Positions 1 to 7,137 of a stretch of DNA of 11,743 bases are shown here, piece by piece. The DNA lies in contig CAMPET010000440.1 of assembly GCA_946803715.1 (NCBI GenBank), positions 11,461 to 23,203 on the forward strand, written 5' to 3'. Position 1 is the stretch's first letter. The number at the start of each line of letters is the position of its first letter. The translations under genes were made by a program, and so were the position numbers. Origin of the DNA: Beroe ovata. Taxonomy: Eukaryota > Ctenophora > Nuda > Beroida > Beroidae. The notes beneath the pieces were generated by a model. That model worked only from the letters and a program-made list of their open reading frames with translations. It ran no database searches and was not told the DNA's origin.

Positions 1-1
1 T

Positions 2-856
2 GATCAGCTCTTCCAATGGCAATCTCTCCAGTTGTGAAACTGTGGAGACTGCATGCTCAACTGCTTGCTCCATAGATGTCATAGCTGTATTTATAGTCAT
101 TGTTGCATCATCTAGCTTACCAGCCAATTCATCACACAATGCAGGAACTGCTTCACACGTTCCTGAGATGTCTAGGAGATCTACTTTTGTTTTTGTCGTC
201 TCAAGCTCAGTACTGAGGGAGGTCAGTTTATCACATATACCTAGTTCATCAGTTGAAACAAAATTACAGTGTTTCTCAAGCATAGAAAAGATGTCCTTGA
301 CATAAGCTTTGATGCATTTCACCTCTGACATCAACTGTGCTATACTTGGAATAGAAGTCTTATCAACAGTTTTGGTGCCAACAGTTTTAGTGCCAATATT
401 TGGCATGCACATTGGGCATATCAGTTGAACATAGCTTGGTGTACTACTGAGAATACTGAGTGCTCTTCTCTCTAGGGGTGATGAAGTACACGAATTGTGA
501 TAATAGCCTGAACAATGTGAACACACAATTCCATCACCTAGTGGCCCGGTTCCATTCAGTACCTCTTTCTTACAAACAGTGCAAGGGGAGTCACAATCGG
601 GGGCTTTAACACAAACCTTCCCATCCACAGATTGAAGACCAACAAACTTGAGTTGACCTTTAGCTTCATTTGCAAACGTTACAAGAACTTGATCAAACCC
701 ATACTTCCCAAATGGTGTTGAGAAGCCACTGTGATATCTAAGGATAGTCAGCTTCTCCTGTGTAGTCAAACGACCTGGAACATCAAGGTGAAATACATTT
801 AACAATGCAGCGAGTTCTGTTGAAGAAAGATTGCCAATAGCTTTTTTCGATGTCAT
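2..856 (-). CDS. PHD-finger / coiled-coil protein, N-terminal part, probably LINE ORF1; runs off left edge
   Basis: Reading the minus strand from ATG at 856 gives 285 codons with no stop before the window edge. An in-frame TAA at 908-910 makes 856 the first available Met, and the context AAG-ATG-A is good. Residues 92-150 form a C4-H-C3 PHD-type zinc finger: C92, C95, C112, C115, H120, C123, C147, C150. Residues 160-285 are a polar and hydrophobic stretch, probably a coiled coil, with a short GTKTV tandem duplication near 154-163. Residues 1-90 match nothing I recognise. PHD fingers plus coiled coils are known from ORF1 of CR1/L2-type LINEs, where ORF1p binds RNA and assembles the ribonucleoprotein, so I infer that role. 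ORF2 would lie left of the window. A host chromatin reader with a PHD finger is the alternative. The long intact frame suggests either a young element or a real gene. Confidence 0.62.
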   Translation of the reverse strand, partial: MTSKKAIGNLSSTELAALLNVFHLDVPGRLTTQEKLTILRYHSGFSTPFGKYGFDQVLVTFANEAKGQLKFVGLQSVDGKVCVKAPDCDSPCTVCKKEVLNGTGPLGDGIVCSHCSGYYHNSCTSSPLERRALSILSSTPSYVQLICPMCMPNIGTKTVGTKTVDKTSIPSIAQLMSEVKCIKAYVKDIFSMLEKHCNFVSTDELGICDKLTSLSTELETTKTKVDLLDISGTCEAVPALCDELAGKLDDATMTINTAMTSMEQAVEHAVSTVSQLERLPLEELI

Positions 857-1036
857 CTTAAACCAGGAACAAAATCGAAAAGTTCTACTGACCGGAAGTA
901 TTCCCACTTATGGGTGGGATACCCTTCTGAGAGTTTGGTGTGCTCCTGCACAAGAGGGAGGAGAACAGTAGGGGAAGTCGCACAACAACTGTTATCAAAC
1001 TTGTTATCACTCTTGTCTCTCTTTTTCGAACATGTC

Positions 1037-1284
1037 ACATACCTCAAATTTGATTGTAATAAGTAGTGTTGATAAGTTTGCAACATTAAAGGCTGATAAT
1101 TCTTAATGGATATACAATTGCTAATCTAAGCAAAAAGCTGTCAAATAGGAGTCCTTTTAGTTCTTATTTCATTGTAGCAATAAGACGAAGCGTTTATCTG
1201 TTGTAATATTTCAATTCATCTGTCATGAATCATAATCATACATCTCAAATTTGATTGTATAATGTAATGTTGTAAAGTTTAAAA
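1037..1284. repeat. Diverged direct repeat pair upstream of the PHD ORF
   Basis: Bases 1037-1090 and 1238-1284 share about 45 positions with small gaps, including the common words catac and ctcaaatttgattgta followed by gttg-taa-gttt. The pair sits 180-430 bp upstream of the minus-strand ORF start. If that ORF is a LINE ORF1, this could be duplicated 5' UTR or promoter sequence; that role is inference. The interval 857-1165 otherwise contains only a 77-codon minus-strand ORF (1086-853) that overlaps the PHD start and has no recognisable domain. I treat it as leader sequence. Confidence 0.6.
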
Positions 1285-1363
1285 CTTTACAACACTTGAT
1301 TCATGACAGATGAATTGAAATATTACAACAGATCAATGCTTCCTTTTATTGCTACAGTAAAAT
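1166..1363. repeat. Foldback element: 67-bp inverted arms around a 64-bp centre
   Basis: Arm 1166-1232 is the reverse complement of arm 1297-1363 without gaps. The inner 37 bp (1196-1232 and 1297-1333) match perfectly. The outer 30 bp carry about seven mismatches. The 64-bp centre has its own hairpin at 1268-1294, with 13-bp arms around one base. No terminal motif or target-site duplication was identified, so no superfamily is assigned. From 1364 to 1554 I see only unremarkable AT-rich sequence. Confidence 0.85.
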
Positions 1364-1554
1364 GTTCGTTACAACACTTCTCGTCCTATTTATTATCAAA
1401 GTTACCCAAAGATCCCTCGTTCACACACCATTCTTATTTCATCATTCATGAGTTTTCTGCACCACTTATTGAGTCATAAAAGGATCATTTCTCGGCTGAA
1501 ATGAACTAATAAGATTTTCAGCAAATTCAAATACCACACATTCAATACGCAAAA

Positions 1555-1620
1555 CTTGTCGGATGTTATCTGTCCACTGTTTCATGCGCCGCGCGCGCTT
1601 TTATCGAAGGCCGGAACAGA
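1555..1620. repeat. CpG-rich repeat motif, direct copy 1
   Basis: This stretch reads as a diverged copy of the left arm of the hairpin at 1749-1910. Shared blocks are atgttatctgtccactg, then ttc-tgcg, a CG-alternating run, and atcgaaggccg. It lies in the same orientation as the 1749 arm, 194 bp upstream of it. The surroundings are AT-rich, so the GC and CpG jump is sharp. Between this copy and the hairpin (1621-1748) nothing is recognisable. Confidence 0.75.
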
Positions 1621-1748
1621 CCGCATAACCCACATTTATTGATGAGTCTAAATTGCAGCTCGAGTTGAGCAATTGCGCGGTGCGGCACAATTTGATTTCA
1701 ATTCAAAAACTGCATTTAAAAACTATTTAATTAATTTAAGCTACGCGC

Positions 1749-1910
1749 ACAAATGTTTTGCCGAATGTTATCTGTCCACTGCACTGTTTCTTGCGCGCGG
1801 CGCGCGCGCCTTCATCGAAGGCCGAAACATTCATTTCGGCCTTCGCGTCGATGAAGGCTCGCGCGCCGCGCGCAAGAAGCAGTGGACAGATAACATCCGG
1901 CAACAAATGT
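1749..1910. repeat. CpG-rich long hairpin, roughly 75-80-bp arms
   Basis: Left arm 1749-1827 and right arm 1834-1910 are inverted copies. They start with acaaatgt plus atgttatctgtccact, pass through a ttgcgcgcggcgcgcgcgcc block and end in cgaaggccgaaa at the loop (cattca). The arms differ by two 5-bp insertions and a few substitutions. The alternating CG tract is unusual for this AT-rich window. The overlapping 121-codon plus-strand and 64-codon minus-strand frames exist because of this symmetry and are not taken as genes. It may be a MITE or foldback transposon; the family is unknown. Confidence 0.85.
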
Positions 1911-2508
1911 TCTGTCTGAGAATAAGTTTGCGCTGCGCGCGCGCGAAACGAAATTCTCGACAGGGTCTATCATCGATTGATAACAAAAAACTTGGTCAAA
2001 TAGCATTCAACATTTGCATTTTATTTTATTTTGACTAAAACAAATGCAAATTAATTTTGCCATTTTGGTAGATTTCTAAGTGTACAATCTCTATAAAATT
2101 CAATTTCATCAAGATCGTCAGAATGAGTATTATTCTTTAACTATTTTTGATTTCTTTTGATTAGTGAATCAGGTTTAATCTGCCATGCATGCTTATCCTG
2201 TCATATATCCGTTTCTGGCTACTGGATTCAGCTTCAATTAATGTTAATATCCTAAATCTATCACTTAGGGGTGACAAGTGAAAATGACAAGTGAAATGTC
2301 TTAATTGAGTTGCATGAAGGCAAAAGTTTTTTTCATTTGTGTAGTTGTTGTTGAGAGAACCTTAGAAACATATAAAGTTGGTTCACTCATCGTTTATTTG
2401 AGCTTTGAACTACTATAAAACAGTTAGAGATAGTTATGAAAGACAAATATAAGCGTTTTGTAAAATAAATATCTATAAATCCTTACAGCTTGATGTCATA
2501 TAAAAACC
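1911..2508. other. AT-rich sequence upstream of the PDZ exon, with a 13-bp tandem duplication
   Basis: After a last CG-alternating patch (about 1931-1950) the sequence becomes AT-rich. Bases 2272-2284 and 2285-2297 are tandem copies of tgacaagtgaaa plus one base. TATA-like words occur (tataaaa at 2414), but nothing fixes a promoter. A plausible 3' splice site (ccttacag ending at 2488) is followed at once by an in-frame TGA at 2491. If used, it would join a 5' UTR exon rather than extend the protein. Confidence 0.45.
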
Positions 2509-2782
2509 ATGTCTTCACAACCAACTCGGCGTATCCTGATACAAAAAGGGCCTAATGGATTGGGATTCTCAGTGAAAGGTGGAGGAGATGTGGGATTACC
2601 ACTTATTGTATCTCGTGTTGAGTCTGGTGGATGTGCTGTTGGCTTCCTCAAAGTTGGTATGGAGATATCTGCTGTCAATGGGATAAGTCTTGAAGGCCTC
2701 CCTCATTATGCTGCTGTTGAGGTTTTGAGGAGAACCCGTTCTCCAGTAATGCTTTTTGTTAGAGATGAAACCCCAGAATCAG
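2509..2782 (+). CDS. PDZ-domain protein, exon 1 (complete PDZ domain)
   Basis: PDZ domains bind C-terminal peptides of membrane and signalling proteins and act as scaffolds beneath the plasma membrane. Residues 7-87 span a full domain. Residues 17-20 are the canonical GLGF carboxylate-binding loop, followed by SVKGGG. IVSRVESGGCA (33-43) covers beta-3 and the following turn, and MEISAVNG (51-58) is the usual VNG strand. H66 in PHYAAVEVLRR occupies the alpha-B1 position typical of class I domains, which prefer S/T-x-hydrophobic ends. ATG 2509 has A at -3, and an in-frame TGA lies 18 bp upstream. The open frame continues to 2856, but I end the exon at 2782 because AG-GTGAGT is a strong donor and the extension loses PDZ character. 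Which PDZ family it belongs to is not clear. Its neighbours are all repeats. Confidence 0.87.
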
Positions 2783-2916
2783 GTGAGTTTTATCTCATTA
2801 CAATGGAACATGATATGAGATGGTACAAATATGACTTATTCTGTGGCTACAGGTGATTACATTTTGATAGAATCCTTCTGCTCTTTTTTTAAATAATTGC
2901 AATACCCTATATTCAG
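2783..2916 (+). other. Predicted phase-1 intron, 134 bp, GT-AG
   Basis: The donor gtgagt at 2783 matches the consensus. The acceptor side carries a T-rich tract near 2882-2889 and ends in attcag at 2916. Exon 1 ends after the first base of a codon, and exon 2 reads open in that phase. A 134-bp intron is short for vertebrates and usual for compact invertebrate genes. Confidence 0.75.
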
Positions 2917-2976
2917 TTGCAATAATAAAGAATCTATTAGCAAGTGGGTCTGGAGGATACAGCAGCAGCAATTCAG
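2917..2976 (+). CDS. PDZ-domain protein, exon 2 (Ser/Gly-rich linker)
   Basis: Spliced to exon 1 in phase 1, this 60-bp exon encodes VAIIKNLLASGSGGYSSSNS and leaves one base for the next exon, so its length is a multiple of three and symmetric. It is bounded by attcag and cag-gtaacc. The Ser/Gly-rich end looks like a flexible linker after the PDZ domain. Codon use and the open frame fit the upstream exon. No confident third exon was found, so the protein is incomplete here. Confidence 0.68.
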
Positions 2977-4388
2977 GTAACCTCCAGATTTCCCTTTATG
3001 TACCCATTTCTTGCCATCATCCTTTTGTTTTCATTTGTTTTGATGATCGAGTCTTCATACATCGGTAATTTTAATGTTTGGTCTATGTTACTGTGAACAA
3101 ATACCTACAACTTACAAGTTGTCATGAATTCGGTGTTGAAATCAGAAATGTTCAAACATAAAAACATATTACACCACTTGCCAACCAAGGCCAAATGTGG
3201 TGGAACCATCAGTTTAAAATGCAATAAGCCAATATGTTGACAGCCCACACTATCCAAATATATTGGATACATTACGTCCCTGATTTTATTGATGATGTAA
3301 CACATGACATATCCGACTCCGAAATTCAGAGAACTAGATTATATACCATTCATATACTGTTCATTTTCGTCAGCATGATCACACACCAATAGATCTCTAA
3401 TGCACTAATGTACCTGTTGATGTTGGACAGGTATCATCGTATGAGAGGTGATATCAGCTTATTGGTAGCTGACATATTGTGATGGATGTGATTTAGCCGA
3501 AGTGTGTTTTCGTCTTTACATAAGTTGACAGCTGACTCCTTCACATGGAACTTCTGTTAGGTAACGTGAGTATTGTGGTCACACAAACTTGTGTCATCAA
3601 AACACATGGACCTATCAACACACACACATGATGTGTGTATGCGTGTATTACTTTTGAAGCGGTCTGATCAATATCATGATGAAGGTATACTTATTTCTTT
3701 TCCACTGATTGCAGCTAAATGGACATCATGTGTGTGTGTGTGTATGTATGTGGGTNTCATGGATTGAGACAATTTCTCACTTTCATAGAGTAATTTCACT
3801 TTAACGAAATGAATAAGTGATATCCTATAGTTTTGTGACTCCGAAGGGATCAGATCTGACATAAATAAGCCAGTGTGTGGTCTTTGTATTACTATTACAA
3901 CCTGGCTCATAATCATATCAGAAATATGTTGAATTTGAGCATACGATAAAAATTTTCATCTATTTCGAGACTGCCTCTAATTAATTCAGGGCCCAATAAA
4001 TGTCATCGGTACTCTAACTCAAGATCAATTACTAGCCATATCTGCCCATTTCAAAACGCGTTTCCTATGGCTAGGAGTGGTAAAGTATAACTATAAGGCT
4101 GTTTAGGCTTTATTAGATTTAGGCTTTATGCAAACTTTCGTGCATGCCCCATAGGAAGTTAATTAAATGTTAAACTTAAAGTTAAATTAAATGTTAATTA
4201 TGTTAATATTTTAGGCACCTACTTTCTAGTCTAGTTTCTTAGTAACGAGTTTTAGGTCAATAGGTCTATATTCACCCGAAACGACCACCCTTAACGCAAA
4301 GCTCTATAATAATAAATGACCCGGGCGTTTTCACTATTGTTATATTGGCCATGGCAACCCTTTGGCCCTTAATGCCTGGGGGGGTTGT
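2977..4388. other. Non-coding stretch, intron of the PDZ gene or intergenic
   Basis: I see no convincing gene in these 1.4 kb. The open frames are short and of low quality. Contents are CA/TG microsatellites (3617-3752), an ambiguous base at 3756, a short AT-repeat block near 4150-4205 with recurrent ttaaatgttaa words, and a run of seven G at 4378-4384. A good acceptor ends at 3714; see findings for a possible terminal exon. Confidence 0.5.
3617..3752. repeat. Pair of (CA)/(TG) microsatellite patches
   Basis: A short (ca)n run is followed by catgatgtgtgtatgcgtgta near 3617-3650. A related catcatgtgtgtgtgtgtatgtatgtg stretch lies at 3725-3752. The similar non-repeat shoulders suggest one duplicated simple-repeat segment. 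The ambiguous base at 3756 is next to the second patch. Confidence 0.7.
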
Positions 4389-4490
4389 AGCCCAAAAAAA
4401 ACCAAGGCCGACCCTACTTTTCCCATTCTTGGGCTAGGTTTTTTTTGGTTTTTTTTGGTTTTTTTAGGTTTTTTTAGGGTTACATTTTTA
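4389..4490. repeat. Second copy of the core of the 8-kb palindromic element
   Basis: From agcccaaaaaaaaccaaggc through the gaccct and attcttgggctagg words and the following (ggttttttt)n run, this block matches about 60 bp of the centre of the palindrome at 7992-8060. I see only two substitutions and one indel before the T-rich tail. The flanking palindrome arms (7701-7955) are not present here. Word agccca near the start can pair with tgggct at 4429-4435. This marks a dispersed repeat family of unknown class. Confidence 0.75.
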
Positions 4491-4613
4491 AAAAATCAGG
4501 CATCATTCAAGAAGTTTGTTGCATTGTTCTACAACATTTAATCACTTTCCATGGATATTATAAGCTTCTTATGAAGCTGTATGACTTAGGGTTTGTGTAA
4601 ATTTCCTGTTTTT

Positions 4614-4687
4614 TGATGATAGAACATCTTCAAATTTGCAAATTTCAAAATGAGGATAGGACATCTTTCAATTTGAAAGTTCGAAAA
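4614..4687. repeat. 37-bp tandem dimer, about 78% identical
   Basis: Unit 1 (4614-4650) begins tgatgatagaacatctt and unit 2 (4651-4687) begins tgaggataggacatctt. They align without gaps with 8 differences in 37. The start of a third unit, tgatgaatttca, follows. A 6-bp-stem hairpin (agcttc ttat gaagct) lies upstream at 4563-4578. Confidence 0.75.
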
Positions 4688-4734
4688 TGATGAATTTCAG
4701 GAGCTCATTATGCTATCTCAGTACTCATTATGCT

Positions 4735-4872
4735 ATTCGATTGATGCTGAATGTCTTGTCCACAATGTCAGTCCTGGAAGAGTAATGGGTGTAGAACTAT
4801 TTCGTTCTAGTGCTGGTCCGAACTGAGCACTTCCTGAGGAAGTGCGAGACTGACTCATTTCGTCTTGGCAGA
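4735..4872 (-). pseudogene. LINE ORF2 C-terminal fragment, copy A
   Basis: Minus-strand translation gives ESVSHFLRKC at the 5' side and, after an in-frame TAG, TDIV-K-FSINRIA. This lines up with copy C (ETVSHFLGKCPALSNIRAKYF then TDIMDRFSINRIV). The pattern (E-T-x-x-H-F-L-x-x-C-P) is the C-terminal His/Cys motif of RNase H-bearing LINEs. The copy stops abruptly after FSINRIA, at a 13-bp direct repeat (ctcattatgctat at 4704-4716 and 4724-4736). It is a dead fragment. Confidence 0.7.
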
Positions 4873-4979
4873 AGATGAGACCTCCCAACGGCCCACCTCA
4901 CACCCATGCCTCTAAAAAGCATGCGTCTATGCTTCTATGGTTTAACTCCTCTTCAATGGTCAATGCTACTACTCAACTA

Positions 4980-5435
4980 CTGATAGGGGGATGGACCCGA
5001 TTGGTATCCTAGCTCCATGAGACGCACCTGGTCGTAAACACGTCCTGTACCTCCCCAAACGCCACAATTGATGTTCTCTCTATGGGCAGAGATCCCTCAT
5101 ATTGATAATGATTTTATCTTAAGCTCCAGAGGGCCTCTAGGTGGAGCTCTCTGAAGATGGTGCTGGACCATCCTTCCACACTGCTTCACCTGGGGAGTCG
5201 GGTAGCGGGGATTGCTTGCTCTAGCTTAATTTCACCGGCTCGTGACGCTTAATGTGATGAACGTAGCTAGCTATTTGATTGATGCACATTTTGCCCACGA
5301 TTTCAGTCCTGGAACAGTTATTATATGGAACAGTTATTATATGGGTGTCGAAGGTTTTTCAATAGTGCTGTACAGAGCTTGACCGAGGAAGTGCCCAGCA
5401 CAAAGTCTCGTCTTTGCTCTGGCAGAGTGGAGCAA
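4980..5435 (-). pseudogene. LINE ORF2 C-terminus and 3' UTR, copy B
   Basis: Sense is the minus strand. D-E-T-L-C is followed, after a frame change, by HFLGQ. Then come C-S-R-T-E-I-V and I-N-Q-I-A-S-Y-V-H-H-I-K-R-H-E-P-V-K, ending at TAG (5223-5221). The same words occur in copy C. The 3' UTR also matches copy C, in blocks such as atgagggatct, ggggaggtac and gggtccatccccctat, and both end in a short TAG-type tail. The frameshift and local duplications make it non-functional. Together with the RNase H piece at 5468-5660 it is one internally deleted insertion. Confidence 0.72.
5311..5342. repeat. Perfect 16-bp tandem duplication inside LINE copy B
   Basis: Bases 5311-5326 (ggaacagttattatat) are repeated exactly at 5327-5342. 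The duplication is absent from copies A and C, so it arose after insertion and looks recent. Confidence 0.9.
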
Positions 5436-5467
5436 TAGTTTGTTAGAGCAGCTCCAGTTCGCGTTGG

Positions 5468-5660
5468 TTACCCTCCTGAATGCTGCATACTGCTTAGCAG
5501 ATGCAACGTGGGATAGGAACTGGAAGCAGGATACTGGTCTTTGTACCGCATGGGTTGTGGCCCATCAGCATTCAGCAAGTCTGCAGCTTTGGCTACTGCA
5601 AGGTTTTCTGCCAGAAAGACTGTGCTGTTGGGTCCCAGGTCGAGTGGGGGTGATGCAACG
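5468..5660 (-). pseudogene. RNase H fragment of the LINE (copy B, upstream part)
   Basis: Minus-strand translation includes LGPNSTVFLAENLAVAKAA, which matches the RNase H segment around the second catalytic acid (T-V-F-x-A-E-x-x-A-x-x-x-A-A). The Glu of A-E is kept. The first catalytic Asp region is missing and its place is taken by the small hairpin element at 5654-5722. The remainder of the domain and the following zinc motif are deleted before the DET-HFL segment. RNase H after the reverse transcriptase points to the I/Jockey/R1 groups of LINEs; I cannot choose among them. Confidence 0.55.
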
Positions 5661-5722
5661 TGCATTAATGTCAGTATTTGGGAAAATCCCAGAACAGACA
5701 TTGCCATTAATGCACATTAATT
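5654..5722. repeat. Small hairpin element, copy 1
   Basis: The arms gtgcattaat (5661-5670 region) and attaatgcac (5706-5715) are inverted. A gtc / gacatt inner pair and a ggga-aaa-tccc tip add to the stem, so about 60 nt could fold. Copy 2 lies at 7070-7137 in the opposite orientation and shares the arms, the internal tcagtattt and cagacattg words, and the outer tgcaacg. It could be a miniature element or a structured RNA. Confidence 0.72.
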
Positions 5723-5784
5723 GAACTAATTCTGTACCACTTTTGGACCTTATGTTCCAATTCATGTACCTGGCAGATTCTATC

Positions 5785-6440
5785 TGTTGCTCCCAATTCA
5801 AGGAGTATAATCTGGTGCAGTGGTGCTCCCAACTCGAGAAGTAGTATTAGTAGTTACCATACCAACTCACAAAAACAGCATCGTTAACTTCCTAGTCCAA
5901 CTCAAGAAATATTGTTCCTAGCTCCCAACTCAAGAAGTAGTATCTTTAGCTCTCAGATAAAGAAGCCCCCTTTCCGACAAATAGTATCATAACCTCAAGA
6001 ATTGAAAAAGTGTCTCTAACTCTAAAATCGAGAAGTATTTTCCAGTGATAGCATATACCTAGTTCATGATATCCCCTTATAATAGTCGTCTATAATAAGC
6101 CCATGAGGCCGTTATAGTATCTGGTGGTAGTTGACCAACCCTTATGGTTCTATGAGCTTATGAGGTCCTCCTGACGGGCTCCTGACCCATGTATCCACTC
6201 ATGTTGGCTGATGATTTTATGGCCCCTATCGGTTCTAAAGGGTTTCATCCACGGCTATTTGTGTTGCCTCATGGCTCCATAAGGTCCTGCCCGACCACTT
6301 GAGACTCATTGTGGTTCCTGATGGTCTGTGAAGACAGCTTATGATTCCCTATTTGGTCACTGATGGTCATGGATGTTCCAACTCGAGGAACAGTAGGTAT
6401 CGGTTATCGGAATTCCCAACTCGAGAAGTGGTATCTGTGG
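5785..6440. repeat. Degenerate minisatellites between LINE copies B and C
   Basis: A word close to ctcccaactcgagaagtagtat recurs near 5791, 5824, 5893, 5921, 6018, 6376 and 6408 with heavy decay, at irregular spacing of roughly 30-40 bp within each cluster. Between the clusters (6090-6360) a second degenerate word, tatggttcctatgagg-like, recurs near 6142, 6217, 6268, 6312 and 6340. There is no coding potential. The first repeat touches the 3' end of LINE copy C and may derive from its flank. Confidence 0.6.
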
Positions 6441-6465
6441 CTTGAATTGCTGTCATAGTCATCTA

Positions 6466-6955
6466 CTACTAATAGGGGGATGGACCCGCAGGGTCCACAC
6501 AGCCACACTAGGGCACAGTGGGAGCTCTACCCTAGCTGAGCGTGGCCGGGATGGGAAACAAGTCCCGTACCTCCCCAGGTGCCACAGCTGAAGGTCTCTC
6601 TGCTGGGCGAAGATCCCTCATACTGATGATGGAGTGTCCCTCCAGGGGTCTCTGGGTAGACCAGTTCTCACTGGATAGGGTGCAGAAACCTCGGGTCGTA
6701 CCTCGGGAGTATAGGAGGTTTCTGGCTGCCCCGCTTTACCTGGGTCGCCCGGTAGGGGGGGTTGCTTATCCTTGCTCATTTTCACTGGCTCGAGGCGTTT
6801 AGTGTGGTGAGTGTAGCTTACTATGCGGTTGATGCTGAACCTGTCCATGATATCAGTCCCGGAGCAGTAGTAGGTATCGAAGTACTTCGCCCTTATGTTG
6901 CTCAGAGCAGGGCACTTCCCAAGGAAGTGTGAGACCGTCTCATCCTCGCCTCATA
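6466..6955 (-). pseudogene. LINE ORF2 C-terminus and 3' UTR, copy C (best preserved)
   Basis: The minus strand reads GEDETVSHFLGKCPALSNIR, then AKYFDTYYCSGTDIMDR and FSINRIVSYTHHTKRLEPVK, a Pro-rich tail, and a stop at 6618. This is the extreme C-terminus of a LINE polyprotein, downstream of reverse transcriptase and RNase H. The H-F-L-x-x-C-P core is the second half of a zinc-knuckle-like motif. The first half is destroyed: TGA codons stand where CxxC would be expected just before GEDET. The 3' UTR runs to gggtccatccccctatt plus a (TAG)n-like tail at 6466-6487. 5' truncation is the usual outcome of target-primed reverse transcription. Dead copy. Confidence 0.75.
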
Positions 6956-7069
6956 GTCATCAGTCGGACTTAAAATCAACGTAGGTTGGGGACCATCTTG
7001 TGTGCGATTGGTTTTTCATTCTTATTTGGGACTCAGATGAGCTAATGTTCTTGCTATTCTCACTTGAAA

Positions 7070-7137
7070 AAACATGTGCATTAATGTCAGTATTTCAAAA
7101 GAACGCAAAACAGACATTGAAATTAATGCACGTTGCA
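7070..7137. repeat. Small hairpin element, copy 2
   Basis: This is the inverted counterpart of the element at 5654-5722. Arms gtgcattaatgtc and gacattgaaattaatgcac enclose a loop with cagtatttcaaaagaacg. The outer cgttgca at 7131-7137 matches the tgcaacg edge of copy 1. About 20 bp beyond that edge (C-run then tcga) are also similar to copy 1's flank, so the duplicated segment may exceed the hairpin. Confidence 0.7.

Noticed and set aside
1673-2038. 121-codon plus-strand frame across the CpG-rich hairpin
   Set aside because: The open frame comes from the CG-alternating arms. No domain is seen, and a counterpart frame exists on the other strand because of symmetry.
2783-2856. Continuation of the PDZ frame to a stop at 2856
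   Set aside because: A strong GTGAGT donor at 2783, a phase-matched exon at 2917 and loss of PDZ-like character argue that this is intron.
5785-6440. Spaced repeats resembling a CRISPR-like array
   Set aside because: Repeats are highly diverged and irregularly spaced, and the context is eukaryotic; this is a decayed minisatellite.
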